From assembly GCA_034509925.1 (NCBI GenBank), contig CM067536.1, positions 5,403,501 through 5,467,500 on the forward strand: a stretch of 64,000 bases of DNA, read 5' to 3'. The position numbers and the translations under genes were made by a program. The notes beneath the pieces are model-generated. The model searched no databases. It saw only the letters and a list, made by a program, of their open reading frames with translations, and was not told the DNA's origin. The DNA comes from Hirudinaria manillensis. Its lineage: Eukaryota > Annelida > Clitellata > Hirudinida > Hirudinidae. Below are positions 34,710 through 46,513 of the stretch, one piece after another (the stretch's first letter is position 1; every line of letters begins with the position of its first letter).

Positions 34710-34768
34710 CGAATATACGTAGTTACTCGCGGTTTTATTAATCGGGATAAAGGACACTGACTGAGGTG
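34710..34768 (-). promoter_or_regulatory. U3 upstream promoter (representative unit)
   Basis: CACC at -56 to -59 and a TATA-like GATTAATAAAACC at -22 to -34 relative to the inferred U3 start, paralleling the U1 flank. Confidence 0.45.
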
Positions 34769-35641
34769 GATCAATGAACTATCGAGTCAAAACGTTATGG
34801 AAAGAAAATCGATTGGTAAACTTACTGGTTCTTGATGTGTGAGTAAAAAGAGGCTAGCAAAATGATGCATTTTGGAAATGGAAGAGGCAATGCAGAGTGA
34901 ATTTGTCATGCTTCTGACCGTTGCTGGACATTTTCCAACGCTAGTTGTTTGGTTTAATTTAGTTTTTATGAACAAGTGGACTATCGTTTTAAAGGAAGTT
35001 AAATATTCAAAATAACGAAATGACACAACAGACAGATAAATTTATTTCGATCGAAAATGCTGAAAAACGAATTGTTGTGATTATCAGCAGGTAGAATGCT
35101 CTGGAGAAAATTAATATGGTTTAAGGTATTTTATTAAACATACAGCGACATTTCTAAATTCTATATAAAATAGTTTCGTTAATTTCAAACAAATAAAAAA
35201 ATTCATTCATATATTTCCACTTAAATATGGTAACTGAAATAACAAAATGGACTTATCGAACAACTCTTTTAAATTCATCAGCAATATTTACAAAAAACTA
35301 AAATATTGACGTCATTGAAATAGAACAGTGATAATGAATTCAATTTTACGAAGACAATCTAGAACTGAAACGACCCAGCGAGAGGCAGTAGAAGTAATCT
35401 TTCATTTGTAAGAAATGCAATTTGGAATTGAAAGAAGAAATGCAGAGTGATTTTGTCATCCTTGAGATGCGGCCTTTCACGAGTTTATTTGACTGAGTGA
35501 ATGACGTGTCATGATGATTCCTAAAATGAAGAATTATACTTACACTAGAACTGACACGAAGCAGCAAAAGAAGTTATCTTTCATTTGAAAAAAATAAAGT
35601 TTTAAATTTTTTGGAAACGCAAATTGAAATGTTATTTTTAT
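34769..35641. repeat. Array spacer 1: captured TRIM-NHL 5' end
   Basis: From about 34915 it matches the TRIM-NHL first codons and 5' flank (32095-32690). The start codon context at 34931 is changed to ATGTCC. It ends with a remnant of the U3 3' flank (GAACTGACACGAAGCAG) joined to a U1 unit without an intervening U3. Confidence 0.85.
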
Positions 35642-35648
35642 TTAATGA

Positions 35649-35795
35649 GCCGGGAAAGCGCGAACGCATCTCCCTAGACGCAAAATTAATGCGCCCGAGT
35701 TACACCATTTGATGTAATCGCAGGAATCAACCACGTGTGGTCTCCTCCTGGGTGATTCGCCTTCTTGATCGCGTCTCACCTGCGCCAGGTAAGTT
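35649..35795 (-). ncRNA. RNU1: U1 snRNA copy 5
   Basis: Canonical 5' end; first U1 after spacer 1. Confidence 0.9.
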
Positions 35796-35964
35796 AAATT
35801 TACGAGGCGAGGTAAACTAGGTTTATGCATCCACCCGAAAAGAGTATATGGTGTTGATTTCAAGTAATAAAATTTTAAAAGATCCTGCATCCCTTGAAAC
35901 CAAATAAAAATTTATAGCACAATTATATCGAAACTCAAATTGAAATGTTATTTTTATTTAATGA

Positions 35965-36111
35965 GCCGGGAAAGCGCGAACGCATCTCCCTAGACGCAAA
36001 ATTAATGCGCCCGAGTTACACCATTTGATGTAATCGCAGGAATCAACCACGTGTGGTCTCCTCCTGGGTGATTCGCCTTCTTGATCGCGTCTCACCTGCG
36101 CCAGGTAAGTT
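35965..36111 (-). ncRNA. RNU1: U1 snRNA copy 6
   Basis: Canonical 5' end. Confidence 0.9.
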
Positions 36112-36280
36112 AAATTTACGAGGCGAGGTAAACTAGGTTTATGCATCCACCCGAAAAGAGTATATGGTGCTGATTTCAAGTAATAAAATTTTAAAAGATC
36201 CTGCATCCCTTGAAACCAATTAAAAATTTATAGCACAATTATATCGAAACTCAAATTGAAATGTTATTTTTATTTAATGA

Positions 36281-36427
36281 GCCGGGAAAGCGCGAACGCA
36301 TCTCCCTAGACGCAAAATTAATGCGCCCGAGTTACACCATTTGATGTAATCGCAGGAATCAACCACGTGTGGTCTCCTCCTGGGTGATTCGCCTTCTTGA
36401 TCGCGTCTCACCTGCGCCAGGTAAGTT
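36281..36427 (-). ncRNA. RNU1: U1 snRNA copy 7
   Basis: Canonical 5' end. Confidence 0.9.
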
Positions 36428-36596
36428 AAATTTACGAGGCAAGGTAAACTAGGTTTATGCATCCACCCGAAAAGACTATATGGTGTTGATTTCTAGTAAT
36501 AAAATTTTAAAAGATCCTGCATACTTTGAAACCAATTAAAAATTTATAGGAGAATTATATCGAAACTCAAATTGAAATGTTATTTTTATTTAATGA

Positions 36597-36743
36597 GCCG
36601 GGAAAGCGCGAACGCATCTCCCTAGACGCAAAATTAATGCGCCCGAGTTACACCATTTGATGTAATCGCAGGAATCAACCACGTGTGGTCTCCTCCTGGG
36701 TGATTCGCCTTCTTGATCGCGTCTCACCTGCGCCAGGTAAGTT
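36597..36743 (-). ncRNA. RNU1: U1 snRNA copy 8
   Basis: Canonical 5' end. Confidence 0.9.
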
Positions 36744-36912
36744 AAATTTACGAGGCAAGGTAAACTAGGTTTATGCATCCACCCGAAAAGAGTATATGGT
36801 GTTGATTTCAAGTAATAAAATTTTAAAAGATCCTGCATCCCTTGAAACCAATTAAAAATTTATAGCAGAATTATATCGAAACTCAAATTGAAATGTTATT
36901 TTTATTTAATGA

Positions 36913-37059
36913 GCCGGGAAAGCGCGAACGCATCTCCCTAGACGCAAAATTAATGCGCCCGAGTTACACCATTTGATGTAATCGCAGGAATCAACCACGT
37001 GTGGTCTCCTCCTGGGTGATTCGCCTTCTTGATCGCGTCTCACCTGCGCCAGGTAAGTT
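36913..37059 (-). ncRNA. RNU1: U1 snRNA copy 9
   Basis: Canonical 5' end; adjoins a U3. Confidence 0.9.
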
Positions 37060-37336
37060 AAATTTACGAGGCAAGGTAAACTAGGTTTATGCATCCACCC
37101 GAAAAGAGTATATGGTGTTGATTTCAAGTAATAAAATTTTAAAAGATCCTGCATATTTTGAAACGAATTAAAAATTTATAGCAGAATTATATCGAAACGC
37201 AAATTGAAATGTTATTTTTATTTAATGAATGACGTGTGATGATGAATCCTAAAATGAAGAATTATACTTACTCTAGAACTGACACGAAGCAGAGAGAGGC
37301 AGCAGAAGAAGTTATCTTTCATTTAAAAAAAAATAA

Positions 37337-37568
37337 ACCAGTCGGATAGCGATTCTCACCTCCCCACCCGTCTGAGACGGGAAGGAGCGTTCATCGATGG
37401 GAAGAGCAGTGGACGTCTTCGTTTCCAAAGACGGCCAAACCACGCCAACCATTCCTCGCGCTCAGTGAGAGACGCCGGGACTCGTCATCCTGGTTTGGGT
37501 CCCAGAATCAGTTTTGACTGACGTCCTGGCGAAACCATCTATAAAGATGATCCCTGGAAGTATGACTT
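37337..37568 (-). ncRNA. SNORD3: U3 snoRNA copy 2
   Basis: Full length, AUCCGA box D form. Confidence 0.87.
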
Positions 37569-38567
37569 CGAAGATACGTAGTTACTCGCGGTTTTATTAA
37601 TCGGGATAAAGGACACTGACTGAGGTGGATCAATGAACTATCGAGTCAAAACGTTATGGAAAGAAAATCGATTGGTAAACTTACTGGTTCTTGATGTGTG
37701 AGTAAAAAGAGGCTAGTAAAATGATGCATTTTGGAAATGGAAGAGGCAATGCAGAGTGAATTTGTCATGCTTCTGACCGTTGCTGGCCATTTTCCAACGC
37801 TAGTTGTTTGGTTTAATTTAGTTTTTATGAACAAGTGGACTATCGTTTTAAAGGAAGTTAAATATTCAAAATAACGAAATGACACAACAGACAGATAAAT
37901 TTATTTCGATCGAAAATGCTGAAAAACGAATTGTTGTGATTATCAGCAGGTAGAATGCTCTGGAGAAAATTAATATGGTTTAAGGTATTTTATTAAACAT
38001 ACAGCGACATTTCTAAATTCTATATAAAATAGTTTCGTTAATTTCAAACAAATAAAAAAATTCATTCATATATTTCCACTTAAATATGGTAACTGAAATA
38101 ACAAAATGGACTTATCGAACAACTCTTTTAAATTCATCAGCAATATTTACAAAAAACTAAAATATTGACGTCATTGAAATAGAACAGTGATAATGAATTC
38201 AATTTTACGAAGACAATCTAGAACTGAAACGACCCAGCGAGAGGCAGTAGAAGTAATCTTTCATTTGAAAGAAATGCAATTTGGAATTGAAAGAAGAAAT
38301 GCAGAGTGATTTTGTCATCCTTGAGATGCGGCCTTTCACGAGTTTATTTGACTGAGTGAATGACGTGTCATGATGATTCCTAAAATGAAGAATTAAACTT
38401 ACACTAGAACTGACACGAAGCAGCAAAAGAAGTTATCTTTCATTTGAAAAAAATAAAGTTTTAAATTTTTTGGAAACGCAAATTGAAATGTTATTTTTAT
38501 CCCTTGAAACCAATTAAAAATTTATAGCAGAATTATATCGAAACTCAAATTGAAATGTTATTTTTAT
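37569..38567. repeat. Array spacer 2 (TRIM-derived)
   Basis: Keeps the native TRIM start context ATGGCC. Ends with an extra 60-bp fragment of U1-unit flank compared with spacer 1. Confidence 0.85.
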
Positions 38568-38574
38568 TTAATGA

Positions 38575-38721
38575 GCCGGGAAAGCGCGAACGCATCTCCC
38601 TAGACGCAAAATTAATGCGCCCGAGTTACACCATTTGATGTAATCGCAGGAATCAACCACGTGTGGTCTCCTCCTGGGTGATTCGCCTTCTTGATCGCGT
38701 CTCACCTGCGCCAGGTAAGTT
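38575..38721 (-). ncRNA. RNU1: U1 snRNA copy 10
   Basis: Canonical 5' end; first of a run of 15 U1 units. Confidence 0.9.
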
Positions 38722-38890
38722 AAATTTACGAGGCGAGGTAAACTAGGTTTATGCATCCACCCGAAAAGAGTATATGGTGCTGATTTCAAGTAATAAAATT
38801 TTAAAAGATCCTGCATCCCTGGAAACCAAATAAAAATTTATAGCACAATTATATCGAAACTCAAATTGAAATGTTATTTTTATTTAATGA

Positions 38891-39037
38891 GCCGGGAAAG
38901 CGCGAACGCATCTCCCTGGACGCAAAATTAATGCGCCCGAGTTACACCATTTGATGTAATCGCAGGAATCAACCACGTGTGGTCTCCTCCTGGGTGATTC
39001 GCCTTCTTGATCGCGTCTCACCTGCGCCAGGTAAGTT
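38891..39037 (-). ncRNA. RNU1: U1 snRNA copy 11 (linker variant)
   Basis: One change between the Sm site and stem-loop 4 (GUCCAGGG for GUCUAGGG), shared with copy 33. Confidence 0.9.
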
Positions 39038-39206
39038 AAATTTACGAGGCAAGGTAAACTAGGTTTATGCATCCACCCGAAAAGAGTATATGGTGCTGAT
39101 TTCAAGTAATAAAATTTTAAAAGATCCTGCATCCCTTGAAACCAATTAAAAATTTATAGCAGAATTATATCGAAACTCAAATTGAAATGTTATTTTTATT
39201 TAATGA

Positions 39207-39353
39207 GCCGGGAAAGCGCGAACGCATCTCCCTAGACGCAAAATTAATGCGCCCGAGTTACACCATTTGATGTAATCGCAGGAATCAACCACGTGTGGTC
39301 TCCTCCTGGGTGATTCGCCTTCTTGATCGCGTCTCACCTGCGCCAGGTAAGTT
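39207..39353 (-). ncRNA. RNU1: U1 snRNA copy 12
   Basis: Canonical 5' end. Confidence 0.9.
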
Positions 39354-39522
39354 AAATTTACGAGGCAAGGTAAACTAGGTTTATGCATCCACCCGAAAAG
39401 ACTATATGGTGTTGATTTCAAGTAATAAAATTTTAAAAGATCCTGCATCCCTTGAAACCAATTAAAAATTTATAGCACAATTATATCGAAACTCAAATTG
39501 AAATGTTATTTTTATTTAATGA

Positions 39523-39669
39523 GCCGGGAAAGCGCGAACGCATCTCCCTAGACGCAAAATTAATGCGCCCGAGTTACACCATTTGATGTAATCGCAGGAA
39601 TCAACCACGTGTGGTCTCCTCCTGGGTGATTCGCCTTCTTGATCGCGTCTCACCTGCGCCAGGTAAGTT
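39523..39669 (-). ncRNA. RNU1: U1 snRNA copy 13
   Basis: Canonical 5' end. Confidence 0.9.
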
Positions 39670-39838
39670 AAATTTACGAGGCAAGGTAAACTAGGTTTAT
39701 GCATCCACCCGAAAAGAGTATATGGTGTTGATTTCAAGTAATAAAATTTTAAAAGATCCTGCATCCCTTGAAACCAATTAAAAATTTATAGCACAATTAT
39801 ATCGAAACTCAAATTGAAATGTTATTTTTATTTAATGA

Positions 39839-39985
39839 GCCGGGAAAGCGCGAACGCATCTCCCTAGACGCAAAATTAATGCGCCCGAGTTACACCATTT
39901 GATGTAATCGCAGGAATCAACCACGTGTGGTCTCCTCCTGGGTGATTCGCCTTCTTGATCGCGTCTCACCTGCGCCAGGTAAGTT
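39839..39985 (-). ncRNA. RNU1: U1 snRNA copy 14
   Basis: Canonical 5' end. Confidence 0.9.
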
Positions 39986-40154
39986 AAATTTACGAGGCGA
40001 GGTAAACTAGGTTTATGCATCCACCCGAAAAGAGTATATGGTGCTGATTTCAAGTAATAAAATTTTAAAAGATCCTGCATCCCTTGAAACCAATTAAAAA
40101 TTTATAGCACAATTATATCGAAACTCAAATTGAAATGTTATTTTTATTTAATGA

Positions 40155-40301
40155 GCCGGGAAAGCGCGAACGCATCTCCCTAGACGCAAAATTAATGCGC
40201 CCGAGTTACACCATTTGATGTAATCGCAGGAATCAACCACGTGTGGTCTCCTCCTGGGTGATTCGCCTTCTTGATCGCGTCTCACCTGCGCCAGGTAAGT
40301 T
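40155..40301 (-). ncRNA. RNU1: U1 snRNA copy 15
   Basis: Canonical 5' end. Confidence 0.9.
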
Positions 40302-40470
40302 AAATTTACGAGGCAAGGTAAACTAGGTTTATGCATCCACCCGAAAAGAGTATATGGTGCTGATTTCAAGTAATAAAATTTTAAAAGATCCTGCATCCCT
40401 TGAAACCAATTAAAAATTTATAGCAGAATTATATCGAAACTCAAATTGAAATGTTATTTTTATTTAATGA

Positions 40471-40617
40471 GCCGGGAAAGCGCGAACGCATCTCCCTAGA
40501 CGCAAAATTAATGCGCCCGAGTTACACCATTTGATGTAATCGCAGGAATCAACCACGTGTGGTCTCCTCCTGGGTGATTCGCCTTCTTGATCGCGTCTCA
40601 CCTGCGCAAGGTTAGTT
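40471..40617 (-). ncRNA. RNU1: U1 snRNA copy 16, 5'-end variant (ACUAACCUUG)
   Basis: Two changes in the splice-site pairing segment: U6 to A and G11 to U. The rest of the RNA is as in the reference copy. Predicted perfect partner AAG|GUUAGU. Confidence 0.9.
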
Positions 40618-40786
40618 AAATTTACGAGGCAAGGTAAACTAGGTTTATGCATCCACCCGAAAAGACTATATGGTGTTGATTTCAAGTAATAAAATTTTAA
40701 AAGATCCTGCATCCCTTGAAACCAAATAAAAATTTATAGCACAATTATATCGAAACTCAAATTGAAATGTTATTTTTATTTAATGA

Positions 40787-40933
40787 GCCGGGAAAGCGCG
40801 AACGCATCTCCCTAGACGCAAAATTAATGCGCCCGAGTTACACCATTTGATGTAATCGCAGGAATCAACCACGTGTGGTCTCCTCCTGGGTGATTCGCCT
40901 TCTTGATCGCGTCTCACCTGCGCAAGGTAAGTT
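40787..40933 (-). ncRNA. RNU1: U1 snRNA copy 17, single 5'-end variant (ACUUACCUUG)
   Basis: Only G11 to U; an intermediate between the canonical and double-variant forms. Confidence 0.9.
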
Positions 40934-41102
40934 AAATTTACGAGGCGAGGTAAACTAGGTTTATGCATCCACCCGAAAAGAGTATATGGTGCTGATTTCA
41001 AGTAATAAAATTTTAAAAGATCCTGCATCCCTTGAAACCAATTAAAAATTTATAGCACAATTATATCGAAACTCAAATTGAAATGTTATTTTTATTTAAT
41101 GA

Positions 41103-41249
41103 GCCGGGAAAGCGCGAACGCATCTCCCTAGACGCAAAATTAATGCGCCCGAGTTACACCATTTGATGTAATCGCAGGAATCAACCACGTGTGGTCTCCT
41201 CCTGGGTGATTCGCCTTCTTGATCGCGTCTCACCTGCGCCAGGTAAGTT
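41103..41249 (-). ncRNA. RNU1: U1 snRNA copy 18
   Basis: Canonical 5' end between two variant copies. Confidence 0.9.
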
Positions 41250-41418
41250 AAATTTACGAGGCAAGGTAAACTAGGTTTATGCATCCACCCGAAAAGAGTA
41301 TATGGTGCTGATTTCAAGTAATAAAATTTTAAAAGATCCTGCATCCCTTGAAACCAATTAAAAATTTATAGCAGAATTATATCGAAACTCAAATTGAAAT
41401 GTTATTTTTATTTAATGA

Positions 41419-41565
41419 GCCGGGAAAGCGCGAACGCATCTCCCTAGACGCAAAATTAATGCGCCCGAGTTACACCATTTGATGTAATCGCAGGAATCAA
41501 CCACGTGTGGTCTCCTCCTGGGTGATTCGCCTTCTTGATCGCGTCTCACCTGCGCAAGGTTAGTT
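41419..41565 (-). ncRNA. RNU1: U1 snRNA copy 19, 5'-end variant (ACUAACCUUG)
   Basis: Same double change as copy 16. Confidence 0.9.
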
Positions 41566-41734
41566 AAATTTACGAGGCAAGGTAAACTAGGTTTATGCAT
41601 CCACCCGAAAAGACTATATGGTGTTGATTTCAAGTAATAAAATTTTAAAAGATCCTGCATCCCTTGAAACCAAATAAAAATTTATAGCACAATTATATCG
41701 AAACTCAAATTGAAATGTTATTTTTATTTAATGA

Positions 41735-41881
41735 GCCGGGAAAGCGCGAACGCATCTCCCTAGACGCAAAATTAATGCGCCCGAGTTACACCATTTGATG
41801 TAATCGCAGGAATCAACCACGTGTGGTCTCCTCCTGGGTGATTCGCCTTCTTGATCGCGTCTCACCTGCGCAAGGTTAGTT
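41735..41881 (-). ncRNA. RNU1: U1 snRNA copy 20, 5'-end variant (ACUAACCUUG)
   Basis: Double change; upstream flank also differs (GATATCAAG, shared with copies 37 and 38). Confidence 0.9.
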
Positions 41882-42050
41882 AAATTTACGAGGCAAGGTA
41901 AACTAGGTTTATGCATCCACCCGAAAAGAGTAAATGGTGTTGATATCAAGTAATAAAATTTTAAAAGATCCTGCATCCCTTGAAACCAAATAAAAATGTA
42001 TAGCACAATTATATCGAAACTCAAATTGAAATGTTATTTTTATTTAATGA

Positions 42051-42197
42051 GCCGGGAAAGCGCGAACGCATCTCCCTAGACGCAAAATTAATGCGCCCGA
42101 GTTACACCATTTGATGTAATCGCAGGAATCAACCACGTGTGGTCTCCTCCTGGGTGATTCGCCTTCTTGATCGCGTCTCACCTGCGCCAGGTAAGTT
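42051..42197 (-). ncRNA. RNU1: U1 snRNA copy 21
   Basis: Canonical 5' end. Start of a block repeating 33.1-38.6 kb at an offset of 8945 bp. Confidence 0.9.
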
Positions 42198-42366
42198 AAA
42201 TTTACGAGGCAAGGTAAACTAGGTTTATGCATCCACCCGAAAAGACTATATGGTGTTGATTTCTAGTAATAAAATTTTAAAAGATCCTGCATACTTTGAA
42301 ACCAATTAAAAATTTATAGGAGAATTATATCGAAACTCAAATTGAAATGTTATTTTTATTTAATGA

Positions 42367-42513
42367 GCCGGGAAAGCGCGAACGCATCTCCCTAGACGCA
42401 AAATTAATGCGCCCGAGTTACACCATTTGATGTAATCGCAGGAATCAACCGCGTGTGGTCTCCTCCTGGGTGATTCGCCTTCTTGATCGCGTCTCACCTG
42501 CGCCAGGTAAGTT
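42367..42513 (-). ncRNA. RNU1: U1 snRNA copy 22 (SL2 variant)
   Basis: Carries the same SL2 change as copy 2. Confidence 0.9.
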
Positions 42514-42682
42514 AAATTTACGAGGCAAGGTAAACTAGGTTTATGCATCCACCCGAAAAGAGTATATGGTGTTGATTTCAAGTAATAAAATTTTAAAAGA
42601 TCCTGCATCCCTTGAAACCAATTAAAAATTTATAGCAGAATTATATCGAAACTCAAATTGAAATGTTATTTCTATTTAATGA

Positions 42683-42829
42683 GCCGGGAAAGCGCGAACG
42701 CATCTCCCTAGACGCAAAATTAATGCGCCCGAGTTACACCATTTGATGTAATCGCAGGAATCAACCACGTGTGGTCTCCTCCTGGGTGATTCGCCTTCTT
42801 GATCGCGTCTCACCTGCGCCAGGTAAGTT
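42683..42829 (-). ncRNA. RNU1: U1 snRNA copy 23
   Basis: Canonical 5' end. Confidence 0.9.
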
Positions 42830-42999
42830 AAATTTACGAGGCAAGGTAAACTAGGTTTATGCATCCACCCGAAAAGAGTAAATGGTGTTAATTTCTAGTA
42901 ATAAAATTTTAAAAGATCCTGCATATTTTGAAACGAATTAAAATATTTATAGCAGAATTTTTTGGAAACGCAAATTGAAATGTTATTTTTATTTAATGA

Positions 43000-43146
43000 G
43001 CCGGGAAAGCGCGAACGCATCTCCCTAGACGCAAAATTAATGCGCCCGAGTTACACCATTTGATGTAATCGCAGGAATCAACCACGTGTGGTCTCCTCCT
43101 GGGTGATTCGCCTTCTTGATCGCGTCTCACCTGCGCCAGGTAAGTT
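43000..43146 (-). ncRNA. RNU1: U1 snRNA copy 24
   Basis: Canonical 5' end; adjoins a U3. Confidence 0.9.
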
Positions 43147-43422
43147 AAATTTACGAGGCAAGGTAAACTAGGTTTATGCATCCACCCGAAAAGAGTATAT
43201 GGTGTTGATTTCTAGTAATAAAATTTTAAAAGATCCTGCATACTTTGAAACGAATTAAAAATTTATAGCAGAATTATATCGAAACGCAAATTGAAATGTT
43301 ATTTTTATTTAATGAATGACGTGTGATGATGAATCCTAAAATGAAGAATTATACTTACTCTAGAACTGACACGAAGCAGAGAGAGGCAGCAGAAGAAGTT
43401 ATCTTTCATTTAAAAAAAATAA

Positions 43423-43654
43423 ACCAGTCGGAGAGCGATTCTCACCTCCCCACCCGTCTGAGACGGGAAGGAGCGTTCATCGATGGGAAGAGCAGTGGAC
43501 GTCTTCGTTTCCAAAGACGGCCAAACCACGCCAACCATTCCTCGCGCTCAGTGAGAGACGCCGGGACTCGTCATCCTGGTTTGGGTCCCAGAATCAGTTT
43601 TGACTGACGTCCTGGCGAAACCATCTATAAAGATGATCCCTGGAAGTATGACTT
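43423..43654 (-). ncRNA. SNORD3: U3 snoRNA copy 3
   Basis: Full length, CUCCGA box D form as in copy 1. Confidence 0.87.
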
Positions 43655-44586
43655 CGAATATACGTAGTTACTCGCGGTTTTATTAATCGGGATAAAGGAC
43701 ACTGACTGAGGTGGATCAATGAACTATCGAGTCAAAACGTTATGGAAAGAAAATCGATTGGTAAACTTACTGGTTCTTGATGTGTGAGTAAAAAGAGGCT
43801 AGCAAAATGATGCATTTTGGAAATGGAAGAGGCAATGCAGAGTGAATTTGTCATGCTTCTGACCGTTGCTGGACATTTTCCAACGCTAGTTGTTTGGTTT
43901 AATTTAGTTTTTATGAACAAGTGGACTATCGTTTTAAAGGAAGTTAAATATTCAAAATAACGAAATGACACAACAGACAGATAAATTTATTTCGATCGAA
44001 AATGCTGAAAAACGAATTGTTGTGATTATCAGCAGGTAGAATGCTCTGGAGAAAATTAATATGGTTTAAGGTATTTTATTAAACATACAGCGACATTTCT
44101 AAATTCTATATAAAATAGTTTCGTTAATTTCAAACAAATAAAAAAATTCATTCATATATTTCCACTTAAATATGGTAACTGAAATAACAAAATGGACTTA
44201 TCGAACAACTCTTTTAAATTCATCAGCAATATTTACAAAAAACTAAAATATTGACGTCATTGAAATAGAACAGTGATAATGAATTCAATTTTACGAAGAC
44301 AATCTAGAACTGAAACGACCCAGCGAGAGGCAGTAGAAGTAATCTTTCATTTGTAAGAAATGCAATTTGGAATTGAAAGAAGAAATGCAGAGTGATTTTG
44401 TCATCCTTGAGATGCGGCCTTTCACGAGTTTATTTGACTGAGTGAATGACGTGTCATGATGATTCCTAAAATGAAGAATTATACTTACACTAGAACTGAC
44501 ACGAAGCAGCAAAAGAAGTTATCTTTCATTTGAAAAAAATAAAGTTTTAAATTTTTTGGAAACGCAAATTGAAATGTTATTTTTAT
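43655..44586. repeat. Array spacer 3 (TRIM-derived)
   Basis: Counterpart of spacer 1 at +8945 bp, with the same ATGTCC start-context change. Confidence 0.85.
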
Positions 44587-44593
44587 TTAATGA

Positions 44594-44740
44594 GCCGGGA
44601 AAGCGCGAACGCATCTCCCTAGACGCAAAATTAATGCGCCCGAGTTACACCATTTGATGTAATCGCAGGAATCAACCACGTGTGGTCTCCTCCTGGGTGA
44701 TTCGCCTTCTTGATCGCGTCTCACCTGCGCCAGGTAAGTT
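44594..44740 (-). ncRNA. RNU1: U1 snRNA copy 25
   Basis: Canonical 5' end. Upstream TATA-like element altered (TTCACCTAG in place of AAACCTAG), shared with copy 31. Confidence 0.9.
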
Positions 44741-44909
44741 AAATTTACGAGGCAAGGTAAACTAGGTGAATGCATCCACCCGAAAAGACTATATGGTGTT
44801 GATTTCAAGTAATAAAATTTTAAAAGATCCTGCATCCCTTGAAACCAATTAAAAATTTATAGCACAATTATATCGAAACTCAAATTGAAATGTTATTTTT
44901 ATTTAATGA

Positions 44910-45056
44910 GCCGGGAAAGCGCGAACGCATCTCCCTAGACGCAAAATTAATGCGCCCGAGTTACACCATTTGATGTAATCGCAGGAATCAACCACGTGTG
45001 GTCTCCTCCTGGGTGATTCGCCTTCTTGATCGCGTCTCACCTGCGCCAGGTAAGTT
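44910..45056 (-). ncRNA. RNU1: U1 snRNA copy 26
   Basis: Canonical 5' end. Confidence 0.9.
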
Positions 45057-45225
45057 AAATTTACGAGGCGAGGTAAACTAGGTTTATGCATCCACCCGAA
45101 AAGAGTATATGGTGCTGATTTCAAGTAATAAAATTTTAAAAGATCCTGCATCCCTTGAAACCAATTAAAAATTTATAGCACAATTATATCGAAACTCAAA
45201 TTGAAATGTTATTTTTATTTAATGA

Positions 45226-45372
45226 GCCGGGAAAGCGCGAACGCATCTCCCTAGACGCAAAATTAATGCGCCCGAGTTACACCATTTGATGTAATCGCAG
45301 GAATCAACCACGTGTGGTCTCCTCCTGGGTGATTCGCCTTCTTGATCGCGTCTCACCTGCGCCAGGTAAGTT
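45226..45372 (-). ncRNA. RNU1: U1 snRNA copy 27
   Basis: Canonical 5' end. Confidence 0.9.
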
Positions 45373-45541
45373 AAATTTACGAGGCAAGGTAAACTAGGTT
45401 TATGCATCCACCCGAAAAGACTATATGGTGTTGATTTCTAGTAATAAAATTTTAAAAGATCCTGCATACTTTGAAACCAATTAAAAATTTATAGGAGAAT
45501 TATATCGAAACTCAAATTGAAATGTTATTTTTATTTAATGA

Positions 45542-45688
45542 GCCGGGAAAGCGCGAACGCATCTCCCTAGACGCAAAATTAATGCGCCCGAGTTACACCA
45601 TTTGATGTAATCGCAGGAATCAACCACGTGTGGTCTCCTCCTGGGTGATTCGCCTTCTTGATCGCGTCTCACCTGCGCCAGGTAAGTT
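45542..45688 (-). ncRNA. RNU1: U1 snRNA copy 28
   Basis: Canonical 5' end. Confidence 0.9.
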
Positions 45689-45857
45689 AAATTTACGAGG
45701 CAAGGTAAACTAGGTTTATGCATCCACCCGAAAAGAGTATATGGTGTTGATTTCAAGTAATAAAATTTTAAAAGATCCTGCATCCCTTGAAACCAATTAA
45801 AAATTTATAGCAGAATTATATCGAAACTCAAATTGAAATGTTATTTTTATTTAATGA

Positions 45858-46004
45858 GCCGGGAAAGCGCGAACGCATCTCCCTAGACGCAAAATTAATG
45901 CGCCCGAGTTACACCATTTGATGTAATCGCAGGAATCAACCACGTGTGGTCTCCTCCTGGGTGATTCGCCTTCTTGATCGCGTCTCACCTGCGCCAGGTA
46001 AGTT
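45858..46004 (-). ncRNA. RNU1: U1 snRNA copy 29
   Basis: Canonical 5' end; adjoins a U3. Confidence 0.9.
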
Positions 46005-46281
46005 AAATTTACGAGGCAAGGTAAACTAGGTTTATGCATCCACCCGAAAAGAGTATATGGTGTTGATTTCAAGTAATAAAATTTTAAAAGATCCTGCATA
46101 TTTTGAAACGAATTAAAAATTTATAGCAGAATTATATCGAAACGCAAATTGAAATGTTATTTTTATTTAATGAATGACGTGTGATGATGAATCCTAAAAT
46201 GAAGAATTATACTTACTCTAGAACTGACACGAAGCAGAGAGAGGCAGCAGAAGAAGTTATCTTTCATTTAAAAAAAAATAA

Positions 46282-46513
46282 ACCAGTCGGATAGCGATTC
46301 TCACCTCCCCACCCGTCTGAGACGGGAAGGAGCGTTCATCGATGGGAAGAGCAGTGGACGTCTTCGTTTCCAAAGACGGCCAAACCACGCCAACCATTCC
46401 TCGCGCTCAGTGAGAGACGCCGGGACTCGTCATCCTGGTTTGGGTCCCAGAATCAGTTTTGACTGACGTCCTGGCGAAACCATCTATAAAGATGATCCCT
46501 GGAAGTATGACTT
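46282..46513 (-). ncRNA. SNORD3: U3 snoRNA copy 4
   Basis: Full length, AUCCGA box D form. Confidence 0.87.
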
